NCBI GenBank assembly: GCA_024403555.1
Contig: JAKSRP010000001.1
Location: 96,229 to 160,228 of the forward strand
Length of the DNA: 64,000 nt
Direction: 5' to 3'
From: Lachnospiraceae bacterium
Lineage (GTDB): Bacteria > Bacillota > Clostridia > Lachnospirales > Lachnospiraceae
Numbering within the stretch: the stretch's first letter is position 1; each line of letters begins with the position of its first letter. The notes below the pieces were generated by a model, which was not told the origin of the DNA, searched no databases, and was given only the letters and a program-made list of their open reading frames with translations. Of this stretch, positions 27,883 through 36,273 are shown one piece after another. A program made the translations under genes and the position numbers.

Positions 27883-27957
27883 GGATAGTACAAGTCAAAA
27901 ATTTGAGTGAAAAAAGAAGTTTACTATTCTTAGAATTTTAGGAGGAAAATATTCGTT

Positions 27958-28233
27958 ATGAATAAAACAGAATTAGTAGCAGCAATCGCTGAAAGAACAC
28001 AGATTTCTAAAAAAGATGCAGAAAAAGCAGTGAAAGCTTTTACAGAAGTAATCGCAGAAGAATTAACAAAAGGTGAAAAAATCCAGTTAGTTGGTTTTGG
28101 TACATTTGAAGTTTCCGATCGTGCTGCAAGAGAAGGCAGAAACCCAAGAACAGGTGAAACAATGACAATCGCAGCATCCAAAACACCTAAGTTCAAAGCT
28201 GGTAAAGCATTAAAAGACGCTGTAAATAAATAA
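27958..28233 (+). CDS. hup: HU-family DNA-binding protein
   Basis: A 91-residue nucleoid protein. It begins [20 protein letters not shown] and has the intercalating-arm signature [20 protein letters not shown], ending in [11 protein letters not shown]. Standard HU length. It has its own consensus promoter, a strong AGGAGG site and a terminator 20 bases after the stop, so it is transcribed alone at high level. Codon use is restricted as in other highly expressed genes here. Confidence 0.96.
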   Translation: MNKTELVAAIAERTQISKKDAEKAVKAFTEVIAEELTKGEKIQLVGFGTFEVSDRAAREGRNPRTGETMTIAASKTPKFKAGKALKDAVNK

Positions 28234-28251
28234 ATTCATTTTGACGTATAA

Positions 28252-28278
28252 CGGGCTGTCTTTTGACAGCCCATTTTA
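28252..28278 (+). terminator. Terminator of hup
   Basis: GGGCTGTC-TTTT-GACAGCCC followed by an AT-rich tail that runs into hairpin 1 of the repeat copy. Confidence 0.75.
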
Positions 28279-28414
28279 AATATACGAAGAAATTGCTTTG
28301 CAATTTTTTGTATATTTAAAATGCACTCCGTGGGATGTGCACTCGCGCGTAAGGTAGATGTCGCTTCGCGACCGCGCTCGGCACGGGAGTTTCGCGAGCG
28401 AAACTCTTTTTTTA
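28273..28414 (+). repeat. Dispersed three-hairpin repeat element, copy 2
   Basis: Hairpin 1 (28273-28322) pairs ATTTTAAATATACGAAG... with ...TTTTTTGTATATTTAAAAT, about 22 bp with G-U pairs. The core contains GCACTCGCGCGTAA, GTAGATGTCGC-TTC-GCGACCGCG and CTCGGC. Hairpin 3 (28387-28406) is GAGTTTCG-CGAG-CGAAACTC followed by eight T. The T run ends about 20 bases before the rqcP start codon, so the element occupies the whole gap between hup and rqcP. Confidence 0.85.
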
Positions 28415-28433
28415 ATATAGAGGAAATATATAT

Positions 28434-28673
28434 ATGCGATTAGATAAATATTTAAAAGTATCTCGTCTTATTAAAAGACGAAGTGTTGCGAATGAAGCCT
28501 GTGATGGTGGACGTGTCATGGTGAATGGCAAAGTAGCAAAAGCAAGTACAAAAGTAAAAGTTGGTGATGTGATTGAAATTGCATTCGGCAACAAAGTAGT
28601 AAAAGCAGAAATATTAAAGATTTTAGATACAACAAAAAAAGAAGAAGCAAAAGATATGTACCGATATCTTTAA
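28434..28673 (+). CDS. rqcP: RqcP-type S4-domain RNA-binding protein
   Basis: A 79-residue S4-domain protein: MRLDKYLKVSRLIKRRSVA, then GGRVMVNGKVAKASTKVKVG. This matches YabO/RqcP (Hsp15 family), which works with RqcH in poly-alanine tailing during ribosome quality control. Its place upstream of divIC agrees with the Bacillus order; yabP and yabQ, which lie between the two genes there, are missing. The start codon is only about 20 bases after a terminator-like hairpin of the repeat element, so how it is transcribed is an open question. Confidence 0.9.
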   Translation: MRLDKYLKVSRLIKRRSVANEACDGGRVMVNGKVAKASTKVKVGDVIEIAFGNKVVKAEILKILDTTKKEEAKDMYRYL

Positions 28674-28758
28674 GTCTTGGCGATTTGGTTGAAAAGTATT
28701 TCGAAAAAAGTTACAATGAAGATATAGATGGGGTAAGATAAAAGAGGAGGAGAGATTC

Positions 28759-29097
28759 ATGAGCGATCGTAAGCGCCAGAAAGCGGATTATTCAAAATAT
28801 GATAAATATCGTATCAATAGTGATGCTGCAAAGGATAAGAAAAACAGCGTGACACGAATCTTATTTGCAATCATTATCCTTGTTCTTGTCCTGGCAATTG
28901 GTTCGCAGGTTTATAAAGCGCACCAGCTCAAAAAAGAGAATGCTCAGATTGAAAGCCAGTTAAAAGAGGCAAAAGAAGAGAATGAAGCATTACAGCAGGA
29001 AAAGAAAGATTTGACTACTCGTGAATATATTGAAAAGATCGCCAGAGAAAAATTGGGTCTTTTTTATAAAGATGAAATTGTCTTGGAAGAAGAATAA
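28759..29097 (+). CDS. divIC: Septum formation protein DivIC/FtsB
   Basis: A 112-residue bitopic division protein. A basic cytoplasmic tail (residues 1-30) is followed by a membrane helix (ILFAIIILVLVLAIGSQVY), a coiled coil (LKKENAQIESQLKEAKEENE) and the family's C-terminal YIEKIAREKLGLFYKDEIV. With FtsL and DivIB it activates septal wall synthesis. GAGGAGG precedes the ATG. It is followed by the tRNA-Met gene with its own promoter. Confidence 0.92.
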   Translation: MSDRKRQKADYSKYDKYRINSDAAKDKKNSVTRILFAIIILVLVLAIGSQVYKAHQLKKENAQIESQLKEAKEENEALQQEKKDLTTREYIEKIAREKLGLFYKDEIVLEEE

Positions 29098-29106
29098 AAA
29101 TTATAG

Positions 29107-29135
29107 TTGACATCAAGAATTTGCAGTGGTATAAT
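29107..29135 (+). promoter_or_regulatory. SigA promoter of tRNA-Met
   Basis: Perfect TTGACA (29107-29112), 17 bases, TATAAT (29130-29135), starting 10-16 bases before the tRNA 5' end. Confidence 0.85.
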
Positions 29136-29151
29136 CTTGATTGTTGAGTAC

Positions 29152-29225
29152 GGCGAAGTAGCTCAGTTGGCTAGAGCACACGGTTCATACCCGTGGTGTC
29201 AGCAGTTCGAATCTGCTCTTCGCTA
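29152..29225 (+). tRNA. tRNA-Met (CAT), elongator type
   Basis: Acceptor stem GGCGAAG/CTTCGCT, D-loop TAGCTCAGTTGGCTAGAGC, anticodon stem CACGG-TTCATAC-CCGTG with anticodon CAT, T-arm CAGCAGTTCGAATCTGCTC. The first pair is G-U, unlike an initiator tRNA, and TTCATACCC resembles elongator Met rather than tRNA-Ile2. No CCA is encoded. Confidence 0.93.
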
Positions 29226-29232
29226 CTTACAG

Positions 29233-29263
29233 GCGATATAGAGAAATCTATATCGCTTTTTTT
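29233..29263 (+). terminator. Terminator of tRNA-Met
   Basis: GCGATATAGA-GAAA-TCTATATCGC followed by seven T. Confidence 0.88.
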
Positions 29264-29324
29264 CGATTTATAGAAATATTTTTCGAAACTTCTGATCAAT
29301 CAAAACCCTTCGGGAGAATGCAGG

Positions 29325-30695
29325 ATGAAAAAGAAAATAGAAACTTTGATCAAAGAATACAATTTAATAAATGAGAGAGATCATATTCTGATTGCATTTT
29401 CAGGAGGACCGGATTCTGTGTATCTGGCTTTGGTTTTATTAGAATTAAGGCAAAGATATCAGCTGACTCTTTCTGCGCTTCATGTGAACCATAATATAGA
29501 AGAAGAAGCAAAAGAACAGGCAGCATATGCAAGAAGAATCTGCGAAGAACATGAGATTCATTATTATGAATATTCGGCCGATATTCCGGCACTTTCAAAA
29601 GAATGGAAGATGTCTCTCGAACTCGCAGGAAGGACGTATCGTTATCGTGTACTTCGAAAACAAAAAGAAGCGCTTGGCTGTAATAGCATTGCACTTGGCC
29701 ATCATGTGAACGATCAGGCAGAAACCATTTTATATCGTATGGCTCGAGGAACAGGAATTCATGGGATGAGTGGCATTCGTCCAAAACATGAAGATATGAT
29801 TCGCCCGCTTCTATGTATTACAAAAGAAGAGATATTATTCGATTTGGAACAAAGAGGGCAGACCTTTAATGTGGATGTGTCTAATGAAGAAACCGATTAT
29901 ATCCGGAATCAGATTAGGCATTTGGTTTTGCCGCAATTATCAAGTATCAATCCGAAAGCATCCGAGCATATTGGAGAGCTGGCGATGAAGATGGAGGAGA
30001 TGCTTCTTTATTTAAAGCCTCAAATTGAAGAAGCGTATGCTGCATGTGTAAAAAATCATCGTATGGCGCTAGAGCAGCTTGATCAATATCCTCTATTTTT
30101 ACAGCAGGAGGTGGCAAGACTTGCTTTGATACGCGAATGCGGACAGGAAAAAGATCTTGGCAATATTCATATTCAGGCACTGATGGAACTAAAAGATCTG
30201 CAAAGCGGCAGAAAGATACATTTGCCATATGGAATCGTAGCTGTCCGTGAATATGATGAAATTGTGTTTGTGAATAAAAGTGAAAAAAAGGATGATAAAG
30301 CAGAAAAGAAGCTTTCTTTTGAGGCAAATGAGGGCATCATTGTTTCGGAGGAATGGAAGGCGGATTTATGCTATAAATTTATAGAAAAAGCGGAATCTAT
30401 TTCTGAAAAGATATATACGAAATATTTTTCCTATGATAGAATGGATAATGAGATAACTCTTCGAACTGCGCAACCGGGGGATTATTTTATTATGAATTCC
30501 AGGGGGCAGAAGAAAAAGCTGAATCGTTACTTTATCGATGAGAAGATTCCAAAACAATTAAGAGAGAAGATTCCACTTCTTGCGATGGGAAATCACGTTT
30601 TCTGGATTGTTGGAAAGAGAGTAAGCGAAGCTTTTCGAGTTACTGACGAAACTGAACGTATTATAGAAATAACATGGATCAAAAAGGAGAAGTAA
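29325..30695 (+). CDS. tilS: tRNA(Ile)-lysidine synthetase
   Basis: Converts C34 of tRNA-Ile2 to lysidine so that it reads AUA. The 456-residue protein has the PP-loop ILIAFSGGPDSVYLAL near residue 25, the GHHVNDQAETILYRMARGTG segment and a C-terminal RNA-binding domain (ITLRTAQPGDYFIM, KLNRYFIDEKIPKQLREKIP). Its stop codon is one base from the hpt start, and tilS-hpt-ftsH is the conserved Firmicutes order. spoIIE, which precedes tilS in sporulating Bacillus, is absent. Confidence 0.95.
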   Translation: MKKKIETLIKEYNLINERDHILIAFSGGPDSVYLALVLLELRQRYQLTLSALHVNHNIEEEAKEQAAYARRICEEHEIHYYEYSADIPALSKEWKMSLELAGRTYRYRVLRKQKEALGCNSIALGHHVNDQAETILYRMARGTGIHGMSGIRPKHEDMIRPLLCITKEEILFDLEQRGQTFNVDVSNEETDYIRNQIRHLVLPQLSSINPKASEHIGELAMKMEEMLLYLKPQIEEAYAACVKNHRMALEQLDQYPLFLQQEVARLALIRECGQEKDLGNIHIQALMELKDLQSGRKIHLPYGIVAVREYDEIVFVNKSEKKDDKAEKKLSFEANEGIIVSEEWKADLCYKFIEKAESISEKIYTKYFSYDRMDNEITLRTAQPGDYFIMNSRGQKKKLNRYFIDEKIPKQLREKIPLLAMGNHVFWIVGKRVSEAFRVTDETERIIEITWIKKEK

Positions 30696-30696
30696 G

Positions 30697-31221
30697 ATGA
30701 CAGAACATAAAATCAGTGTCATGATTCCAGAAGAAGATATCGACAAAAAAATTCGTGAATTAGCAAACCAGATTAGCGAAGAATTTGCAGGAGAAACTGT
30801 ACATTTAATTTGTATTTTAAAAGGTAGTGTATTTATTACAACAGAACTTGCAAAGAGAATTACTGTTCCGGTTACAATGGACTTTATGCAGATTTCCAGC
30901 TATGGTGATGGAACAAAATCCTCTGGTATTGTTAAGCTTGCAAAGGATTTAGATGAAACAATCGAAGGCAAGAATGTAATCGTTGTTGAAGATATCATTG
31001 ACTCTGGTCGTACACTTCATTATCTTATGCCAGTGCTTGCTCAGAGACAGCCAAAATGCTTAAAACTTTTTGCATTCTTAGATAAACCAGAACGTAGAGT
31101 AAAAGAAGTTCAGGTGGATTATAACGGATTCCAGATTCCAGATGAATTTGTTGTTGGATATGGTCTCGACTATGCCCAGAAATATAGAAATCTTCCATAT
31201 ATCGGCATTGTGGAAGTGTAA
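30697..31221 (+). CDS. hpt: Hypoxanthine phosphoribosyltransferase
   Basis: Salvages hypoxanthine and guanine with PRPP. At 174 residues it is typical. Signatures: ICILKGSVFITTELAKRI, FMQISSYGDGTKSSG and the PRPP-binding loop VIVVEDIIDSGRTLHYL; the C-terminal DEFVVGYGLDYAQKYRNLPY segment holds the base-binding residues. It begins one base after tilS and is followed 15 bases later by ftsH, so the three are cotranscribed. Confidence 0.96.
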   Translation: MTEHKISVMIPEEDIDKKIRELANQISEEFAGETVHLICILKGSVFITTELAKRITVPVTMDFMQISSYGDGTKSSGIVKLAKDLDETIEGKNVIVVEDIIDSGRTLHYLMPVLAQRQPKCLKLFAFLDKPERRVKEVQVDYNGFQIPDEFVVGYGLDYAQKYRNLPYIGIVEV

Positions 31222-31236
31222 AGGAGAATAGTAACT

Positions 31237-33039
31237 TTGAAACGTAAAGGAAGTGGGATTTATGTACTAAGCCTGCTTGTACTTGCGATGCTGTTTTATT
31301 ATATGACCATGTCTTCCGGAATGGGCGGCAGCGGTTATAGTGAAAAGCAGTTTTACAAGGATTTGAAGGCAGGTCAGATTACATCAATTGTTATTGCACA
31401 GAATGAAGAAGTGCCAACTGGTGAAATCATTGTTGAAGTAAAAGACGAACAGTACAGATTTGCCACCACAGATGTAAATAAGCTGCAGGAACGAGTGGAA
31501 GAAATTGATGAAAAAGTTCCTGTGGATGTTAAGGGAATTGATCACTCAAGCAACTGGGTCGAAATCATTTCGAACATTGTATTGATCGGTATTATGTTCT
31601 TTATGATGATTATGCTTCTTCGCCAGAATGGCGGCGGAAGCAAGATGAATGATTTTGGCAAGAGCCGCGCACGTCTGGCAACGGGAAAAGATATTCAGGT
31701 AACCTTTGATGACGTGGCCGGACTGAATGAAGAAAAAGAAAGTCTTCAGGAAGTGGTGGATTTCCTGAAAAACCCAGCGAAATATATTGAAGTTGGTGCA
31801 AGAATTCCGAAAGGAGTTCTTCTTGTGGGACCTCCCGGAACAGGTAAGACATTAATTGCAAAAGCAGTAGCAGGAGAAGCTGGTGTTCCATTTTTCAGCA
31901 TTTCCGGTTCTGATTTTGTAGAGATGTTTGTCGGTGTTGGGGCATCCCGAGTAAGAGATTTATTTAATGACGCAAAAAAGAATGCGCCATGTATTATTTT
32001 CATTGATGAAATTGATGCAGTTGGTCGTCAGCGAGGCAGCGGTCTCGGCGGTGGTCATGATGAAAGAGAACAGACCTTAAACCAGTTACTCGTTGAGATG
32101 GATGGTTTTGGTGTGAATCAGGGCATCATCGTTTTAGCAGCAACCAACCGTGCAGATATTCTTGATCCAGCGATTTTAAGACCGGGTCGTTTTGACCGAA
32201 AAGTTGCAGTTGCCCGTCCGGATGTGAAGGGCAGAGAAGAGATTCTTCAGGTACATTCTAATAAAAAACCAATTGGTGATGATGTGGATCTTCATGAGAT
32301 TGCAAGAACAACCGCAGGCTTTGTTGGGGCGGACTTAGAAAACCTGATGAATGAGGCAGCAATTAATGCGGCCAGAGAAAATCGAAGATTTATCAGAAAG
32401 AGCGATGTTGACAAGGCATTCATTAAAGTTGGAATTGGTACAGAAAAGAAAAGCCGTCTTGTGCCGGAAAGAGAACGAAGAATTACTGCATATCACGAAT
32501 CAGGACATGCGATTTTATTCCACCTTCTTCCGGATGTAGGACCGGTTTACACAGTTTCTATTATTCCAACCGGTATCGGAGCGGCAGGATATACGATGCC
32601 ACTCCCTGATAATGACAATGTATTTGAAACAAAAGGCACCTTAATTCAGGATATCATGGTAAGCTTAGGCGGACGTATCGCAGAAGAATTAATCTTTGAT
32701 GATGTTACCACTGGTGCATCTCAGGATATTAAACAGGTGACAGACGTAGCAAGAAGCATGGTTATGAAATTTGGTATGTCTGATAAGCTTGGTTTATTAA
32801 ACTATGAATCGAATCGTCAGGAAGAAGTATTCGTAGGAAAAGGAATAGGTCATGAAGTATACTTTAGCAATGAAGTGAATGCGATGATTGATCAGGAAGT
32901 ACAGGCAATTGTGAATGACTGCTATGAAAAAGCAAAGGCAATGCTTGTGGAACATATAGATATTCTTCATGCCTGTGCAAATCTTTTGTTAGAAAAAGAA
33001 CGCATTGATCAGGCAGAATTTGAAGCATTATTTGATTAA
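31237..33039 (+). CDS. ftsH: ATP-dependent membrane zinc metalloprotease FtsH
   Basis: Membrane AAA protease for quality control. The start is TTG at 31237 behind AAGGAG. The 600-residue chain has two membrane helices (about 7-25 and 107-128) around a small periplasmic-side domain, the AAA domain with [20 protein letters not shown] and [16 protein letters not shown], the second region of homology [20 protein letters not shown], and the zinc site AYHESGHAI with a downstream Asp in the [10 protein letters not shown] region. Ends the tilS-hpt-ftsH operon. Confidence 0.96.
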   Translation: MKRKGSGIYVLSLLVLAMLFYYMTMSSGMGGSGYSEKQFYKDLKAGQITSIVIAQNEEVPTGEIIVEVKDEQYRFATTDVNKLQERVEEIDEKVPVDVKGIDHSSNWVEIISNIVLIGIMFFMMIMLLRQNGGGSKMNDFGKSRARLATGKDIQVTFDDVAGLNEEKESLQEVVDFLKNPAKYIEVGARIPKGVLLVGPPGTGKTLIAKAVAGEAGVPFFSISGSDFVEMFVGVGASRVRDLFNDAKKNAPCIIFIDEIDAVGRQRGSGLGGGHDEREQTLNQLLVEMDGFGVNQGIIVLAATNRADILDPAILRPGRFDRKVAVARPDVKGREEILQVHSNKKPIGDDVDLHEIARTTAGFVGADLENLMNEAAINAARENRRFIRKSDVDKAFIKVGIGTEKKSRLVPERERRITAYHESGHAILFHLLPDVGPVYTVSIIPTGIGAAGYTMPLPDNDNVFETKGTLIQDIMVSLGGRIAEELIFDDVTTGASQDIKQVTDVARSMVMKFGMSDKLGLLNYESNRQEEVFVGKGIGHEVYFSNEVNAMIDQEVQAIVNDCYEKAKAMLVEHIDILHACANLLLEKERIDQAEFEALFD

Positions 33040-33203
33040 TATCTCTTAATTTCATGAAAATGCATAAAAAAGCATGAAAAAACCGTATTTTGTAGTTGAA
33101 ATTATAGGTGTGTTGCTGTGGGATTAACGAATTGCACAAAAATTGAACAAAAAATTGTTAATGTTTATGCACACTTTTAAAAGACGATATGTATAATAAT
33201 ACT

Positions 33204-33299
33204 TGTAACCCCCCAATACATTATATAGTTTTTTGCTACACCCAATAAGTAACAAAATACCTTCTCCAAAAAGGACAGTCTTCGGACTGTCCTTTTTAC
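33204..33299 (+). ncRNA. Candidate small RNA with C-rich loops and terminator (or just the ftsH 3' end)
   Basis: A TATAAT at 33192-33197 and, alternatively, TTGAAC (33143-33148)-17-TATGCA precede a short stretch with three unpaired C-rich motifs: six C at 33209-33214, CACCC at 33239-33243 and CCTTCTCC at 33260-33267. It ends in a perfect terminator, AAAAGGACAGTC-TTCG-GACTGTCCTTTT (33269-33296). C-rich loops plus a terminator are typical of Firmicutes small RNAs that pair with ribosome-binding sites. The terminator is certain; the separate RNA is a guess because no -35 box is well placed. Confidence 0.4.
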
Positions 33300-33403
33300 T
33301 TTACAGAGTAAGGTAGTTAAAAAGTACATTGATATTATGCCTAACCTATATTACAATAGAATTTGATGTATTATGCGGAAATAACATTGAGGAATATAAA
33401 ATT

Positions 33404-35497
33404 ATGAAAAAGTATACAAAAGCAGAGAAATTACATGCATATCTGTTTCATCGAGCACCGTTGATTCGTACAGCGGGTTATTTCTCTGATAACACAAAAT
33501 TCTATCAGTCTCCGGAAGAACCAACCGATCAGGATGATGTAACGGTAAAATTCCGAACTGCACAATATAATGTAGATGTTGTATTTGCCGTGGTAAATGG
33601 AGTAGAGATGCAGATGTCTCTCTACCAGTCTGACCAGTATTTTGATTACTATAAAGTCGTTATTCCAGCAGGACCAGAAACGCTTCGTTACTATTTTAAA
33701 ATCGAAGTGAATGACATGGTTCTCTACTATAATAGAAATGGCACATTCAGAAACAACGATGATACCTATAATTTCTCTATCGTAAAGAATTTCTCCACTC
33801 CTGCATGGGCAAAATCTGCCGTTATGTATCAGATTTATGTAGATCGTTTCTACAATGGAGATCCAACAAACGATGTTTTAGAGAATGAATATATCTATAT
33901 TAATGAAGTCACAAGAAAAATTGATGATTGGGGCAAATATCCTGCATCTATGGGCGTTCGCGAGTTCTACGGCGGAGATTTACAGGGTGTTATGGACAAG
34001 CTTGACTATCTTCAGGACCTTGGAGTAGATGTTATCTATTTCAATCCATTATTTGTATCCCCATCAAATCATAAATATGACATTCAGGATTATGATTATA
34101 TCGATCCTCATTTTGGTCGTATTGTTGTGGATGAAGGTGAGCTCATAAAAGAGACAGACACCAACAATAAGAATGCAACAAGATATATTTCCCGAGTAAC
34201 TGATAAGAGAAATTTAGAAGCAAGTAATCAGTTGTTTATTGAACTTGTAGAAGAAATCCATAAACGTGGCATGAGAGTCATCATTGACGGTGTATTTAAC
34301 CATTGTGGTTCCTTTAATAAATGGATGGATAAAGAACGCATCTATGAAGGTGTAGAAGGTTACGAAGACGGAGCATTTATCTCAAAAGAAAGCCCATACA
34401 ATAAATTCTTCAAATTCTATGATGAAGATGCATCTTACTGGCCATACAATGCATCCTATGACGGATGGTGGGGCCATGATACTCTTCCAAAATTAAATTA
34501 CGAAGAGTCCGATAAGCTTTATCAGTATATTCTTGATATCGGTAGAAAATGGGTATCACCTCCATTTAACGTGGATGGATGGCGCTTAGACGTGGCAGCA
34601 GACCTTGGTCATACGAATGAATTCAACCATAAATTCTGGAAAGACTTCCGTAAAGCAGTCAAGGAAGCAAATCCGGAAGCCATTATTTTAGCAGAGCATT
34701 ATGGAGATGTTTCTTCCTGGTTACAGGGGGATGAATGGGATACCGTCATGAACTACGATGCATTCATGGAACCAATCACATGGTTCTTAACTGGTATGGA
34801 AAAGCATTCCGATGAATACCGAGAAGATTTAGATGGAAACTTCCAGACTTATTCCGGGGCAATGAAATATCATATGTCCAGATTCCATTATCCATCTTTA
34901 CAGGTTGCAATGAATGAACTTTCTAACCATGACCATTCCAGATTTTTAAGCCGAACCAATAAAGTAGTCGGAAGAACACAGTCTGTTGGACCAGAAGCTG
35001 CAGATCGTGGTGTTCGTAAAGAAGTATTTAAAGAAGCGGTTATGTATCAGATGACCTGGCCGGGTGCACCAACACTTTATTATGGAGATGAAGCGGGTGT
35101 AACAGGATGGACAGACCCTGATAACCGTAGAACCTATCCGTGGGGAAAAGAAGATCTTGACCTTATTGATTTCCATAAGAAGATGATTCGTATCCATAAA
35201 AAGTATCCTGCCTTTATGGAAGGCTCCGTAAAATATCTTTCCGGCGAAAAGGATATGTTTAGTTATGGAAGATTTACGAAAAAGGATCAGGCAGTTGTTA
35301 TTTTAAATAACAGCGATGAAGATCGTGAAATCACGATTCCTGTCTGGGAAATCGGTGCCGGCGATAAGAAGATGGTACAGATCATGCAATGTTCTGCCCA
35401 GGGACATCAGGAAACAAGAGTAACTTATCCTGGATACCATGGCTATGTAACCATGATTGTTCCGAAAAAATCCGGTACAGTTCTTCATGCGGAATAA
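33404..35497 (+). CDS. GH13 alpha-amylase / neopullulanase-like enzyme
   Basis: A 697-residue cytoplasmic glycosidase without a signal peptide, likely acting on maltodextrins or imported glucans. An N-terminal beta domain (about 1-135, like CBM34) precedes the barrel. Conserved regions: I DGVFNHCG, II DGWRLDVAAD (nucleophile Asp), III ILAEHYGD (acid/base Glu) and IV NELSNHDHSR (stabilising Asp). There is a long barrel insertion with acidic residues near the HFGRIVVDEGE segment. The ATG at 33404 with GAGGA upstream is used rather than the longer frame from 33329. Subfamily assignment is uncertain. Confidence 0.87.
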   Translation: MKKYTKAEKLHAYLFHRAPLIRTAGYFSDNTKFYQSPEEPTDQDDVTVKFRTAQYNVDVVFAVVNGVEMQMSLYQSDQYFDYYKVVIPAGPETLRYYFKIEVNDMVLYYNRNGTFRNNDDTYNFSIVKNFSTPAWAKSAVMYQIYVDRFYNGDPTNDVLENEYIYINEVTRKIDDWGKYPASMGVREFYGGDLQGVMDKLDYLQDLGVDVIYFNPLFVSPSNHKYDIQDYDYIDPHFGRIVVDEGELIKETDTNNKNATRYISRVTDKRNLEASNQLFIELVEEIHKRGMRVIIDGVFNHCGSFNKWMDKERIYEGVEGYEDGAFISKESPYNKFFKFYDEDASYWPYNASYDGWWGHDTLPKLNYEESDKLYQYILDIGRKWVSPPFNVDGWRLDVAADLGHTNEFNHKFWKDFRKAVKEANPEAIILAEHYGDVSSWLQGDEWDTVMNYDAFMEPITWFLTGMEKHSDEYREDLDGNFQTYSGAMKYHMSRFHYPSLQVAMNELSNHDHSRFLSRTNKVVGRTQSVGPEAADRGVRKEVFKEAVMYQMTWPGAPTLYYGDEAGVTGWTDPDNRRTYPWGKEDLDLIDFHKKMIRIHKKYPAFMEGSVKYLSGEKDMFSYGRFTKKDQAVVILNNSDEDREITIPVWEIGAGDKKMVQIMQCSAQGHQETRVTYPGYHGYVTMIVPKKSGTVLHAE

Positions 35498-35544
35498 GAT
35501 ATTATTCGTCTGAAAAAATTTTTAAAAAATAATAAAAAAAGTGC

Positions 35545-35573
35545 TTGCATTTTCATTTGTTATCTAGTATACT
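35545..35573 (+). promoter_or_regulatory. SigA promoter of the tRNA cluster
   Basis: TTGCAT (35545-35550), 17 bases, TATACT (35568-35573), about 20 bases before tRNA-Tyr. Confidence 0.75.
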
Positions 35574-35595
35574 AAATAACTGTCAGATGGTTCTT

Positions 35596-35677
35596 GGATG
35601 GATTCCCGAGTGGCCAAAGGGGGCAGACTGTAAATCTGTTGGCAACGCCTTCGAAGGTTCGAATCCTTCTCCATCCA
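35596..35677 (+). tRNA. tRNA-Tyr (GTA)
   Basis: Acceptor GGATGGA/TCCATCC, long variable arm, anticodon loop with GTA in GCAGACTGTAAATCTGT. CCA not encoded. First gene of the five-tRNA transcript. Confidence 0.95.
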
Positions 35678-35707
35678 CTTGCTGTTAGGCTTATGTCGAA
35701 GGCATAT

Positions 35708-35794
35708 GCCGGCGTGGCGGAACTGGCAGACGCACAGGACTTAAAATCCTGCGGGACTTATACTCCCGTACCGGTTCGATTCCGGTCGCCGGCA
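35708..35794 (+). tRNA. tRNA-Leu (TAA)
   Basis: Acceptor GCCGGCG/CGCCGGC, anticodon arm CAGGA-CTTAAAA-TCCTG giving TAA, long variable arm typical of class II tRNA. CCA not encoded. Confidence 0.95.
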
Positions 35795-35815
35795 TTCTAT
35801 CATCTGACAACCCAT

Positions 35816-35886
35816 GCGGGTGTAGTTCAATGGTAGAACACCAGCCTTCCAAGCTGGATACGTGGGTTCGATTCCCATCACCCGCT
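35816..35886 (+). tRNA. tRNA-Gly (TCC)
   Basis: Acceptor GCGGGTG/CACCCGC, anticodon arm CCAGC-CTTCCAA-GCTGG giving TCC. CCA not encoded. Confidence 0.95.
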
Positions 35887-35900
35887 TGAAAAATTAATAT

Positions 35901-35973
35901 GCCCAGATAGCTCAGTTGGTAGAGCAAGGGACTGAAAATCCCTGTGTCGCTGGTTCGATTCCGGCTCTGGGCA
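35901..35973 (+). tRNA. tRNA-Phe (GAA)
   Basis: Acceptor GCCCAGA/TCTGGGC, anticodon arm AGGGA-CTGAAAA-TCCCT giving GAA. CCA not encoded. Confidence 0.95.
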
Positions 35974-35981
35974 CTTAACAT

Positions 35982-36054
35982 GCGCGAGTGGCTCAGTTGG
36001 TGGAGCACGACCTTGCCAAGGTCGGGGTCGCGGGTTCGAGTCCCGTCTCGCGCT
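35982..36054 (+). tRNA. tRNA-Gly (GCC)
   Basis: Acceptor GCGCGAG/CTCGCGC, anticodon arm CGACC-TTGCCAA-GGTCG giving GCC, T-arm CGCGGGTTCGAGTCCCGTC. CCA not encoded. Its 3' end is repeated downstream and forms one arm of a large palindrome. Confidence 0.95.
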
Positions 36055-36132
36055 TTTCTTATGCACAAAAATACCCCTGCATCTTTTGATGCAGGGGTAT
36101 TTTTGTGCATAAGAAAAGCCTAAGACGGGACT
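36039..36132. terminator. Large palindrome terminating the tRNA cluster and including the tRNA-Gly 3' end
   Basis: The inner part (36052-36083 with 36088-36119) is a perfect 32-bp stem around a TTTT loop, containing ATACCCCTGCATC and flanking T/A runs, so it can end transcription in both directions. The symmetry continues outward: AGTCCCGTCT of the tRNA-Gly T-arm/acceptor (36039-36048) matches AGACGGGACT (36123-36132) around the same axis, with three mismatches between. The arms include TTATGCACA at both ends of the inner stem. Confidence 0.85.
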
Positions 36133-36273
36133 ATTCCCGCGTAGCGGGTTGGGAGAGGCACATTGCAATCGAGGACCATAGGGACGCAGAGGGCAATCTT
36201 GGTGCCTCCCCTGCGAGGGATGCCCAAGAAGGCGAGGCGTTTAGACGAAGCCTGATTGGTTGCAGCCTACCGC

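Noticed and set aside
36052-36119. Reading the long palindrome as a CRISPR-like or retron-like element
   Set aside because: There are no spaced repeats, no associated genes, and the T-loop hairpin with A/T flanks fits a bidirectional terminator.
35691-36168. Minus-strand frames of 139 and 96 residues across the tRNA genes
   Set aside because: They are antisense translations of tRNA genes; such frames are a known annotation artefact.
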